DNA of 64,000 nt from Actinoplanes xinjiangensis (lineage in GTDB: Bacteria; Actinomycetota; Actinomycetes; Mycobacteriales; Micromonosporaceae), in assembly GCF_003148685.1 (NCBI RefSeq), contig NZ_QGGR01000012.1:186001-250000 (forward strand), given 5' to 3'. The notes under the pieces are model-generated. The model had not been told where the DNA came from. It saw only the letters and a list, made by a program, of their open reading frames with translations, and searched no databases. This document shows positions 18,630-26,422 of this stretch, in pieces (positions within the stretch are counted from its first letter, which is position 1; each line of letters starts with the position of its first letter). The position numbers and the translations under genes are program-made.

Positions 18630-19931
18630 ATGAAGCGCTTTGTGGCCGGCGCGGTCGCCGGCGTCGCCGCTCTGACCCTCACGGTCGGGTGTGCGAACCA
18701 GATTCAGCAGCTGGAGCCGAAGCTCGAGCTGAAGAAGGCCGCGGAGGACCTCGGCGCCGCGGAGAAGGTCGGCTTCACCGTCAAGGCGGGTGGCAGCGTC
18801 GACGATCTGATCGCCGTCGCGAAGAAGGAGTCCACCGGTGAGGAGGGCTTCACCGATGAGGACGCCGACATCCTCCGCAAGCTCTACAACTCGTCGTTCA
18901 CCGTCGCCTGGGACAAGGCGGGTGAGGGCGTCAAGGACGACAAGGCGCTGATCAACGCGACGGTCGACGGTGTCACCGGCGCCGAGATCCGGGTCGTCGA
19001 CCAGGTCGCCTACGTCAAGGTGCCGGTCAAGGACCTGGCGACGAAGTTCGGCGCGACGGCCGCCGAGGTCGACGAGCTCGCCGCCGAGGCGAGCGCGGAG
19101 GTCCCCGGCGTGGACAAGCTGTTCAACGGCGGCTGGGTGTCGATCGCCGCGTCCGACCTGGAGGAGTTCACCAAGCAGGCCGGCGTGCCGGCCAGCCCGG
19201 CCAGCCAGGCGGAGAACGACAAGGTCGCCGCCGAGCTGAAGACCAGCGCGGAGAACCTGCTCCAGGGCGCGGACGTGGTGCGGGACTCCACCGACGAGAC
19301 CCACCTGACGGTCACCACGTCCACCACGAAGGCGTTCGCCGAGGTCAAGCGCTTCGTCGAGGCGCTCGAGAAGATCGCGACCAAGGACCAGGCCTCGATC
19401 CTGAGCGAGGCGATCGGCGGCGAGCTCGACACCCCGCCGGCCGACAAGCCGATCGTTCTGGACCTGTGGATCGACAACGGCAAGTTCCAGGCCTTCGAGG
19501 TGAACTTCCTCCAGTTCGTCGAGGGCGCCACCGGCCGTGCCTCGGTCCGCGTGGAGATCTCCACCGGCACCGAGATCACCGCCCCGACCGACGCCACCAA
19601 GCTCGACCTGGGCCCGATCTTCGAGGCGTTCGGCGCCGGCCTGGGTGAGGGCCTCGGCGGCGCGGGGCTGGGCTCCGGCAGCGCCGGCGGCAGTGACGCG
19701 AAGGTGTGGGCGGAACTGGTCGGCCAGCAGGCCGTGCTGTCCGCGCTCACCGAAGGCGGCAAGCCCGCCAAGTACCTGAAGCAGGCCGCGGAGGAGACCG
19801 CGTTCGGCAACATCAAGATCAAGGTCGTGCGCAGCGGCGTGGCCCAGGTCAACTCCGGCGGCAGCGTCGCCTGCGTGACCGTTCCGGCGACCACCAGCGG
19901 CAAGCCGAAGGTCGTCGCGGCCGCCTGCTGA
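18630..19931 (+). CDS. Large secreted lipoprotein
   Basis: 433 aa from ATG 18630. Lipobox LTVGC with Cys21; the mature part is acidic, Lys-rich and repetitive in helices and strands (VGFTVKAGGSVDDLIAVAKK, LWIDNGKFQAFEVNFLQFVE), resembling actinobacterial LppX/LprG-like beta-sandwich lipoproteins only in a general way. A Gly-rich loop (LGEGLGGAGLGSGSAGGSD) sits near residue 345. Two Cys near the end (SVACVTVP and AAC at the C-terminus) may pair. Codon use is very highly biased (AAG, GTC, GAG), suggesting strong expression. Function unknown. Confidence 0.75.
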   Translation: MKRFVAGAVAGVAALTLTVGCANQIQQLEPKLELKKAAEDLGAAEKVGFTVKAGGSVDDLIAVAKKESTGEEGFTDEDADILRKLYNSSFTVAWDKAGEGVKDDKALINATVDGVTGAEIRVVDQVAYVKVPVKDLATKFGATAAEVDELAAEASAEVPGVDKLFNGGWVSIAASDLEEFTKQAGVPASPASQAENDKVAAELKTSAENLLQGADVVRDSTDETHLTVTTSTTKAFAEVKRFVEALEKIATKDQASILSEAIGGELDTPPADKPIVLDLWIDNGKFQAFEVNFLQFVEGATGRASVRVEISTGTEITAPTDATKLDLGPIFEAFGAGLGEGLGGAGLGSGSAGGSDAKVWAELVGQQAVLSALTEGGKPAKYLKQAAEETAFGNIKIKVVRSGVAQVNSGGSVACVTVPATTSGKPKVVAAAC

Positions 19932-19948
19932 CGTTGTTCACCCCGCAG

Positions 19949-19979
19949 AGCCCGGTCCGCCGTCACAGCGGGCCGGGCT
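19949..19979. terminator. Bidirectional hairpin terminator
   Basis: AGCCCGGTCCGC pairs with GCGGGCCGGGCT over 12 bp (one G-T wobble), loop CGTCACA, between two converging genes; a short T-run (CTTTTCC) follows on the plus strand. Confidence 0.75.
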
Positions 19980-19994
19980 CCGGCTTTTCCGGGG

Positions 19995-20777
19995 TCAGTC
20001 TGCCGTCGCCCGGCGCAGCAGCTCCGGGTCGTGCGCGTTGATGATGGTCAGGTCATCGGCGGCGGAGGCCCACAGTTCGGCGAGGCGGGCGTGGTTGGCA
20101 CGGACCAGGTCCCGGTCGTGGGCGATCATCCGTTCCGAGGCGACGAGCAGCCGGGGGACCGGTGTGGTCCCGTCGATCTGCCCGCGGTGGTAGAAGGCGT
20201 CGCCGGCGTGCAGGATCCAGCGGTCCCCGGCGTCGACCGCGACCGCCGCGTGGCCGCGGGTGTGCCCGGGCAGGGCGATCAGCACGACACCGGGCCGGAC
20301 CTCGGTGGCCGCGGCGAAACCGCGCCACACGTCACCCGATGCAGGATGGTGTTCGACCAGGTGGGGGCCGTGTTCGCGCTGGGCGGCCGGGTACCGGTAG
20401 CGCTCGTTGCGGGTGCGTGGGCGCTGCGCGGCGTCCGACTCGGCGGCGGTCAGGTGCACCCGGGCGTGCGGGAAGTCGGCGAGGCCGCCCGAGTGGTCGG
20501 CGTCGAAATGGGTGAGCACGATGTCCCGTACCTCCGCGGGATCGTGACCGAGACGCTCCACCTGCCGTGACGCGGTCTCGGAAGGGTCGAGGACCGGCCT
20601 GATGAGGTGGCGCGCGCCGCCGATCCGGCGTGCCGGGTCGGCGGCGTCGCGCAGACCGAAGCCGGAGTCGACGAGCAGCAGGCCGTCTCCGGTCTCCACG
20701 AGCAGGACGTGACAGACCAGTCCGCCGGGGGTCAGCGCGGGCCGCATGGTCCCGCAGTTGAGGTGATGGACCCGCAT
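19995..20777 (-). CDS. Metallo-beta-lactamase-fold hydrolase (lactonase-like)
   Basis: 260 aa from ATG 20777, preferred over ATG 20798 because GGAGG lies six nt upstream. The zinc motif LTHFDADHSGG (HxDxDH) and later HTRGHAAV and HAGD ligands are intact. The text HLNCGTMRP ... GLVCHVLLVET and the overall order resemble AHL lactonase-type/MBL hydrolases. Cytoplasmic, two zinc ions, water-mediated opening of a lactone or ester; true substrate unknown. It shares a terminator with the lipoprotein gene. Confidence 0.85.
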   Translation of the reverse strand: MRVHHLNCGTMRPALTPGGLVCHVLLVETGDGLLLVDSGFGLRDAADPARRIGGARHLIRPVLDPSETASRQVERLGHDPAEVRDIVLTHFDADHSGGLADFPHARVHLTAAESDAAQRPRTRNERYRYPAAQREHGPHLVEHHPASGDVWRGFAAATEVRPGVVLIALPGHTRGHAAVAVDAGDRWILHAGDAFYHRGQIDGTTPVPRLLVASERMIAHDRDLVRANHARLAELWASAADDLTIINAHDPELLRRATAD

Positions 20778-21060
20778 CGCCGGCCTCCGGTCCGTCATTC
20801 ATCCGTCGAATTCCCCGAAACACGTGTTTCGGTGCGGAAATCCTAAACGCTGAAATGCCCGAGTGATGTCACGGTGCGTGGTGGACGATTCTTCCGGGCT
20901 GAAGATCGGTTTCCCTCGCCCGCGTGGGCGCTGTCGACGGATTCCTGCTCGCGGTGGCGATCGGTGGTTCCGAATGGCTATCGGCGCCGGTGGTGGTGCG
21001 GGCCGGATGGCTGCTGGCGCCGGGGTTGTGCAGGGCGTCGGTCACCGAAGGTGAGCACCG

Positions 21061-21140
21061 TGCACTAAGTGCATTGAACGTCACTGATAGCCATACCGGT
21101 TCTTCAACGCGTAAGGTTCTTCCGGCTCAGTTGATCAACT
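21061..21140 (+). promoter_or_regulatory. Long upstream region of the permease operon with two palindromes
   Basis: The 476 bases between the MBL gene and the permease (20778-21253) hold no convincing gene. They are less GC-rich than the surroundings. Two short palindromes stand out: TGCACT-A-AGTGCA (21061-21073) and AGTTGATCAACT (21129-21140, perfect). Between them is a doubled GGTTCTTC, and an imperfect direct repeat AGGAC(C/A)AAC lies at 21172 and 21204. This looks like a regulated leader, but no known riboswitch fold was recognised. Confidence 0.5.
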
Positions 21141-21253
21141 CTGGGCACGACCCTGGCGAAGGAGGCCGAACAGGACCAACTACTCTTCTGGCTTCGTCCA
21201 CATAGGACAAACTCTCCTGCTGACTCCTTCCCCCCTCAAGGAGATAGATAATC

Positions 21254-22717
21254 ATGGCTACAGTAGCCGCGGCGATGGCCCGCCGTACGGTCACAGCGGG
21301 CGCAGCCTGGGCACTGGGCGCCACCACGTCCGCCCCGATGGTCGTTCTCGTCGGCGGTATCGTCGCCACCTATGCCGGTTCCGAGGTGACCGCGCTCCCG
21401 CTCCTCTTCATCCTGGTCGGTGGCGTGGTCACGCTGCTGCTCGTCGGATATGCCGCCATGGTCCGGGCGGTGCCGCACTCGGCGCCCTACTACGCCATCA
21501 CCGCCCGCGGGCTCGGCGCGACGAGCGGTGTCGCGGCCGGCTTCGTCGCCCTGCTCGCCTACAACGCTCTCCAGATCAGTCTCTACGGACTGTTCGGCTC
21601 GATCATGTCCGGGATCACCGGCGTCGGTGCGTGGTGGCTGTTCGCGGCTGCGGCGATCGGTGTCGTGTCGGTCCTCGGCACCCGGCGCATCGTGCTGTCC
21701 ACCCAGATCGTGATGGGCGTGCTCCTGCTCTCGTTGCTGGTCGTGGGCCTGTTCATCGTCTTCGGGTTCGTCGACGCGCAGAACGGCATCCCGACCGCCG
21801 CCTTCGACCCCGCCGGCCTCAGCGTCCCCGGTCTCGGTCTCGCGGTCGCCCTCACCCTGGCCGCCTACACCGGCCCCGAGGGCATGGCCGCCTTCATCGA
21901 GGAGGAGGACAGCGGCGAGGGCAAGCGGGGGCGGGCGATCAGCCGCGGCATGATGATCTGCGCGCTCAGCCTGATCGGCATCTACACCGCGGCGGCCTGG
22001 GCCATGCAGGCCGCGACCGGCACCGGCGAGGTGGCCGCCGCCGCCGACGCCGACGCCAACCTGCCGTTGACGCTGCTGTCCGACCGCGTGCACCCGGTGT
22101 TCGGCATCCTCGGTGCGGTCATCCTGGTCCTGGCGATCCTCACCTCCCTGATCAGCTTCCACAACATCATCAACCGGTACGCGTTCGCGATGAGCCGTGA
22201 GCAGGTCCTGCACCAGTTCCTCTACCGCACCGGAGCAGGCACCGCCGCCGACGCCCCGGTCGGTGCGAGCCGGGCCCAGAACGCGCTCGCCGCCGTCGTG
22301 GTGCTGGTGTGGGCGATCTCCGGCGCCGATCCGCAGACCACCCTGTTCGGCTGGGCCAGCACCGTCGGCGCGATGGGGCTGCTCGCCCTGCTGATCGTCT
22401 CGGCGGCGGCCGCGCTGCGCTACTTCGCCCGGAACACCGACTCCGGCGAGAGCGGCTGGGCCACCACGGTCGCGCCGCTGTTCGGTCTGGCCTTCGGCAT
22501 CGCCATCCTGGTCACCATGCTCCTTCAGCTCGACGCCCTGGTCGGCGCCGAGCCCGGCTCACTGGCTCCGTACGCTCTGCCCGCCCTGCTCGTCGTCGCC
22601 GCGATCGCCGGCGTGTGGCGGGCGCTCGTCCTGCGCCGGTCCCGGCCACAGGTCTACGAGGGCATCAGTCACGGCGTGCCCAGCGTGTACGCGGTTCCCG
22701 ACCGCATCGACCTCTGA
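21254..22717 (+). CDS. APC-superfamily amino-acid permease
   Basis: 487 aa from ATG 21254 (AAGGAG upstream). About 12 hydrophobic helices; helix 1 has the unwound substrate-site text ATTSAPMVVLVGG, and AAYTGPEGMAAFIEEE marks helix 6, as in APC amino-acid/polyamine transporters. It heads an operon with an unknown protein and a histidine-decarboxylase-like enzyme, which suggests uptake of the amino acid or precursor/product exchange for the decarboxylase (inference). Confidence 0.85.
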   Translation: MATVAAAMARRTVTAGAAWALGATTSAPMVVLVGGIVATYAGSEVTALPLLFILVGGVVTLLLVGYAAMVRAVPHSAPYYAITARGLGATSGVAAGFVALLAYNALQISLYGLFGSIMSGITGVGAWWLFAAAAIGVVSVLGTRRIVLSTQIVMGVLLLSLLVVGLFIVFGFVDAQNGIPTAAFDPAGLSVPGLGLAVALTLAAYTGPEGMAAFIEEEDSGEGKRGRAISRGMMICALSLIGIYTAAAWAMQAATGTGEVAAAADADANLPLTLLSDRVHPVFGILGAVILVLAILTSLISFHNIINRYAFAMSREQVLHQFLYRTGAGTAADAPVGASRAQNALAAVVVLVWAISGADPQTTLFGWASTVGAMGLLALLIVSAAAALRYFARNTDSGESGWATTVAPLFGLAFGIAILVTMLLQLDALVGAEPGSLAPYALPALLVVAAIAGVWRALVLRRSRPQVYEGISHGVPSVYAVPDRIDL

Positions 22718-22741
22718 GCCCCGCGAAGGGAAACCGACCCC

Positions 22742-23701
22742 ATGTCGTACAACGTCCCCGGCCGACATGCTCAACCCTCCTGGGACGACGGCTCCCCGAC
22801 CCCACCCTGGGGGCCGCCCGTCTCACCGCAGCAACCTCAGCAGTATCCGCCGCAGCAGTACCCGCCACAGCAGTATCCGCCTCAGCAGTACCCGGAGCAG
22901 CGGCCGTCCTGGCACCAGCATGCCGCGCCGCCGCCGCCGACCCCGCAGTGGCAGCCGCAGGGCGGGCCCACCCCGGAGGACCGGCGCTGGGCCTATCTGC
23001 GGCACAGCGCCGGCACCAGCCTGCGCGGGATCAACGCCATCCACGTCACCCGGGCGCTGGAGCGGCTGCACTCCCGGGACCAGCCGCTGGCCCCGCACGG
23101 CGTGACCCTGTTCTTCATCACCGAGGCGCCCGCGCAGCACCTGGGCTACCAGGTCCTCAGTGCCTCCCGATGGGGTTACGCCGGCCCCGAGTACGACAAC
23201 CTGATCGCGTTCCTGACCGGCCTGAACGCCACCGCGCAGAGCTTCATCACCCAGCACGAGAAGGCCGATCGGGTGTGGGATCCCCGGGATCCCGACTATC
23301 TGATGGTCAACGTCGGCGACATCCAGCGCCCGTCGACGCCGACCCGCTACGTCGGGATCGGCGTGGAGACCCTCAACACCGACAGCCGGCAGTGGTACGA
23401 CGTGGTCCCGGTCCTGCTCAGCTCGGGCATCAGCAGCCTCCAGGCGATGAGTTACGTCCCCGGTGAGGGGGCGGCACAGCTCGTCGACGGCTCGGAGATC
23501 AGGGTGGTCCGCGACGACAACCGCCGCGGCCGGGGCAATGATCTGATCTGCAACAACCCGCTCGACGCGACCCAGGTCTACTCCACCACCCAGAACGTGC
23601 CGGAGAGGTTGGGCGGGCAGCTGCGCCAGGCCTGGCCGGCGTTCCAGGAGCTGGCGAAGACCCTGGCCGATCATCTGAACCCACACGGCCAGGTCTGGTG
23701 A
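22742..23701 (+). CDS. Unknown protein with Pro-Gln-Tyr repeats, permease/decarboxylase operon
   Basis: 319 aa from ATG 22742, 24 nt after the permease and overlapping the decarboxylase start by 4 nt. Residues 1-75 are disordered, with four QQYPP-type repeats (residues about 30-52). Residues 80-319 form a globular domain: SLRGINAIHVTRALERLHSR, VTLFFITEAPAQHLGYQVLS, DYLMVNVGDIQRPSTP, YDVVPVLLSSGISSLQAMSY and a C-terminal helix. No Cys cluster, no P-loop, no membrane helix. I do not recognise the family. Tight coupling to the decarboxylase suggests a partner or regulator of it. Confidence 0.75.
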   Translation: MSYNVPGRHAQPSWDDGSPTPPWGPPVSPQQPQQYPPQQYPPQQYPPQQYPEQRPSWHQHAAPPPPTPQWQPQGGPTPEDRRWAYLRHSAGTSLRGINAIHVTRALERLHSRDQPLAPHGVTLFFITEAPAQHLGYQVLSASRWGYAGPEYDNLIAFLTGLNATAQSFITQHEKADRVWDPRDPDYLMVNVGDIQRPSTPTRYVGIGVETLNTDSRQWYDVVPVLLSSGISSLQAMSYVPGEGAAQLVDGSEIRVVRDDNRRGRGNDLICNNPLDATQVYSTTQNVPERLGGQLRQAWPAFQELAKTLADHLNPHGQVW

Positions 23702-24972
23702 ATCCGGTGGACACGCCTGCGATATGGCCGGGGGACTGGTCGGAAGCTCTGAGGCTGGACCGGCCCCCCGGTTTCGCCGACGTCGACGCCGTCATGACCA
23801 TGCTGGTCGCCCGTGCCGAGCAGGCCCAGCGCCGGTCCATCGGGTTCCCGGCGGCCACCGACATCGACTGGAGCCGCACCCAGGGGTTGTTCACCCGGCT
23901 CTTCAACAATGTCGGTGACCCCGGCACGGCCCCCGGCGGGGCCGCGCACACCAACGCGCTGGAGGTCGAGGTCGTCCGGTGGTTCGCCGACGTCGTCGGG
24001 CTGCCACAGAACGACCGCTGGGGGTACGTCACCTCCGGCGGCACCGAGAGCAACATCGCCGCGCTCCGGGTGGCCCGTGACCGCTACCCGGACGCGGTGT
24101 TCTACCTGACGCACGCCAGTCACTACTCGATCCGCAAGACCGCCGGCCTGCTCGGCATCCACCCGCACGACGTCGCCATGGTCCGCGACAGCTGGTACGG
24201 CGAGATGGACTACGGCCACTTCGAGCAACTGGTGGCCCGGCACCGGGGCCGTCCCGCGATCGTGGTCGCCACCGCGGGCACCACGCTCTGGGAGGCCGTC
24301 GACCAGCCGGACCGGATCGAGACCATCCTCGACGCGTACGGCGTGACCCGCCGGCACGTACACGTCGACGCCGCCCTGTCCGGCATCCCGCTCGCTCTGG
24401 ACGGGATGCTCGGACTGGGCGCCGGCAGCCCGATCGACAGCATCGCCATCTCCGGGCACAAGTTCCTGGGCACGCCGATCCCGTGCGGTGTGGTGGTGAT
24501 GCGCGACAGCGTCCGGGTCGAACGGGGCGAACACATCAGCTACACCGCCACCCTGGACAGCACGGTCCTCGGTTCGCGGTGCGGGCAGGCCGCCGCCCTG
24601 CTGTGGACGGCGATCGCCGTCTACGGCCGCAACGGCCACCAGGCGCGGGCGCTGCGGGCCCGGCGGATCGCCGCCTACGCGGTGGAGCGGATCAGTTCGC
24701 TCGGCTGGCCGGTCTACCGCCACCCGGACGCGTTCACCGTGGTGTTGCAGACCCCGCCGGCGTCACTCACCGCCGAGTTCGGCTGGGTGCTGTCGGTCGA
24801 CGGCGACTTCTGCCACATCATCTGCATGCCGGGCGTGACGAAGGAGGTCGTCGACGAGTTCGTCGCCGATCTGGGCCGGGTCGTCGCGCGCTGGGCGGTG
24901 ATGGCCGAGTGCCGCAGCCGGCCGGTCTGGCGGGCCGTCGACGCGGGAGAGGACCGGATACTGTCCGCCTGA
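23698..24972 (+). CDS. PLP-dependent decarboxylase, histidine/serine decarboxylase type
   Basis: 424 aa from GTG 23698. Group II PLP decarboxylase: GGTESN phosphate-binding turn (residues 114-119), THASHYSIRK (His142 stacks on PLP), HVDAALSG (Asp224) and SGHKFLGTPIPCGVVV with the Schiff-base Lys255. This last motif is typical of bacterial PLP-type histidine decarboxylases and plant serine decarboxylases. It would turn histidine into histamine (or serine into ethanolamine) plus CO2 in the cytoplasm. Length (about 380-430) fits. The permease upstream could bring in the amino acid. Substrate is not proven by sequence. Confidence 0.85.
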   Translation: MNPVDTPAIWPGDWSEALRLDRPPGFADVDAVMTMLVARAEQAQRRSIGFPAATDIDWSRTQGLFTRLFNNVGDPGTAPGGAAHTNALEVEVVRWFADVVGLPQNDRWGYVTSGGTESNIAALRVARDRYPDAVFYLTHASHYSIRKTAGLLGIHPHDVAMVRDSWYGEMDYGHFEQLVARHRGRPAIVVATAGTTLWEAVDQPDRIETILDAYGVTRRHVHVDAALSGIPLALDGMLGLGAGSPIDSIAISGHKFLGTPIPCGVVVMRDSVRVERGEHISYTATLDSTVLGSRCGQAAALLWTAIAVYGRNGHQARALRARRIAAYAVERISSLGWPVYRHPDAFTVVLQTPPASLTAEFGWVLSVDGDFCHIICMPGVTKEVVDEFVADLGRVVARWAVMAECRSRPVWRAVDAGEDRILSA

Positions 24973-25012
24973 TCACTGCCCGGGAGGGCGCCCGGATGAC
25001 AGCATTCACCCT

Positions 25013-25537
25013 GTGGCGCACCGGCTGATTCTGATCAACGGGCTTCCCGGGTCCGGCAAGAGCACTCTTGCCGGGCGGCTCGCGCCCGCGCTGCGGGTGC
25101 CCCTGATCGGCAAGGACGCCATCAAGGAGGCGATGGCCGATGCGGTGCCCGGGGTTCCGCCCGGTGCCCTCGGGCCGCTCGCCGCGAAGGTGATGTGGGA
25201 GCTGGCGGCCGTGACACCCGGCGTCGTCATCCTGGAGAGCTGGTGGTTCCGTCCGCGGGATCGGGGCTTCGTCGCCGAGGGCGTGGCGCGTTCCGGTGCC
25301 CGCAGCACGGTGGAGGTCTGGTGCTCGGTGCCGCCCGAGGTGGCCGCCGAACGCTACCGGGCCCGCGGCCGGCACGCCGTTCACGCCGACGGCCGGCGCC
25401 TGGCCGAGGACTGGCCGCGCTGGGCCGCCGAGGCCGAGCCACTCGGCATCGGCCCCACCGTCGTGGTCGAGACCGATCGTCCGGTCATCGCCACGCACCT
25501 GATCCAGGCCATCACCGAAGCCATCGGTGGGGTGTAG
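25013..25537 (+). CDS. P-loop kinase-like ATPase (AAA_33 type)
   Basis: 174 aa from GTG 25013. Walker A NGLPGSGKSTLAGRL, then a lid with Arg residues (AAERYRARGRHAVH) typical of small-molecule kinases of the zeta-toxin/Gnt-kinase/APT-kinase type. The phosphate acceptor is unknown. It starts 40 nt after the decarboxylase and may be part of the same transcript. Confidence 0.75.
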   Translation: MAHRLILINGLPGSGKSTLAGRLAPALRVPLIGKDAIKEAMADAVPGVPPGALGPLAAKVMWELAAVTPGVVILESWWFRPRDRGFVAEGVARSGARSTVEVWCSVPPEVAAERYRARGRHAVHADGRRLAEDWPRWAAEAEPLGIGPTVVVETDRPVIATHLIQAITEAIGGV

Positions 25538-25621
25538 CAGTTGGTATGGCGTACGACCGCGCGCGGTTTGTGCGGGCCGACGAGAATGGCATGGGTCAGC
25601 GGGCTCACGGAGAGGGCGGAC

Positions 25622-26251
25622 GTGTACGAACTGGTCAAGAGGGTCGTCCGATTGCGGGTGGAAGGGGCCGAACACGTGCCGGCCACGGGGCCGGTACTGC
25701 TGGCCTCCAACCACCTCTCCATCACGGACTCGACGTTCCTGCCGATGGCGGTGGCACGGCACGTCACCTTCATGGCGAAAGCCGAATACTTCACCGGGAG
25801 CGGGCCGTTCGGGCGGTTCGTGTCGTGGTTCATGTCGCGTGACGGGCAGGTCGCGGTGGACCGGGACGACAAGCGGGCGGCGGTCGCCTCGCTGGACACC
25901 TGTCTCGACGTCCTGCACCGGGGCAACGCCTTCGCGATCTACCCGGAGGGCACCCGCTCGCCGGACGGGCGGCTCTACCGCGGCCGTACCGGGGTGGCCT
26001 GGCTGGCCCTGAAGTCGGGGGCGCCGGTGGTTCCGGTGGCGATGTTCGGCACCGACCGGGTGCTGCCGCCCGGTTCGGTGATCCCGCGGCCGGCCCGGGT
26101 CCGGGTCGTGTTCGGTAAGCCGGTGCAGCTCGCGGCGATCGCGACCGACCCGGAGAACGCACGGGAGCGGCGCGCGGCGACCGAGGCGATCATGGCGTCG
26201 ATCGGCAAGCTCTCCGGCCAGGAGTACGTGCCGAAATACGCCAGAGCCTGA
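25622..26251 (+). CDS. PlsC-type 1-acylglycerol-3-phosphate acyltransferase
   Basis: 209 aa from GTG 25622 (GGAGAGGG upstream), which puts the start at VYELVKRVVRLRVEGAEHVP, where the family usually begins; an in-frame ATG at 25586 is possible. Motifs: NHLSITDSTFLP (HxxxxD-type block I), AIYPEGTRSPDG (block III) and VPVAMFGT (block IV). Adds the second acyl chain in phospholipid synthesis, at the inner membrane face. Probably an extra copy in the genome. Confidence 0.85.
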   Translation: MYELVKRVVRLRVEGAEHVPATGPVLLASNHLSITDSTFLPMAVARHVTFMAKAEYFTGSGPFGRFVSWFMSRDGQVAVDRDDKRAAVASLDTCLDVLHRGNAFAIYPEGTRSPDGRLYRGRTGVAWLALKSGAPVVPVAMFGTDRVLPPGSVIPRPARVRVVFGKPVQLAAIATDPENARERRAATEAIMASIGKLSGQEYVPKYARA

Positions 26252-26262
26252 CCGCGCACCAT

Positions 26263-26317
26263 CACGCACAGGGCGTCCCGGCTGCTGGATCATCGCGGCG
26301 GGACGCCCTGTCGCGTG
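26263..26317. terminator. Strong hairpin terminator
   Basis: ACAGGGCGTCCCG (26268-26280) pairs perfectly with CGGGACGCCCTGT (26299-26311), and the outer CACGC/GCGTG extends the stem after a 1-nt bulge. It isolates the acyltransferase from the nickel operon. Confidence 0.85.
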
Positions 26318-26343
26318 TGGCTCCTCTGCCCATCCTGCTGTAG

Positions 26344-26360
26344 TTGCCATAAGTTTGCAA
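26344..26360. promoter_or_regulatory. Nur box 1
   Basis: TTGCCA-TAAGT-TTGCAA matches the Nur-box consensus tTGCaa-N5-ttGCAA of Streptomyces at 11 of 12 conserved bases. Its start is 44 bp (about four helix turns) before box 2. Confidence 0.8.
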
Positions 26361-26387
26361 TAGAAGCGTCGGACTGATCACGCCTTG

Positions 26388-26404
26388 TTGCCACTCATGT
26401 GCAA
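26388..26404. promoter_or_regulatory. Nur box 2
   Basis: TTGCCA-CTCAT-GTGCAA matches the same consensus at 10 of 12 bases and ends 18 nt before the nikA start. TTGCCA could double as a -35 element, so Ni-loaded Nur here would block transcription. Confidence 0.8.
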
Positions 26405-26422
26405 CTGCATAAGTATGGCGTC

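Noticed and set aside
20924..21205. 93-residue frame in the permease leader
   Set aside because: No ribosome site, no recognisable domain, and codon use unlike the genes around it.
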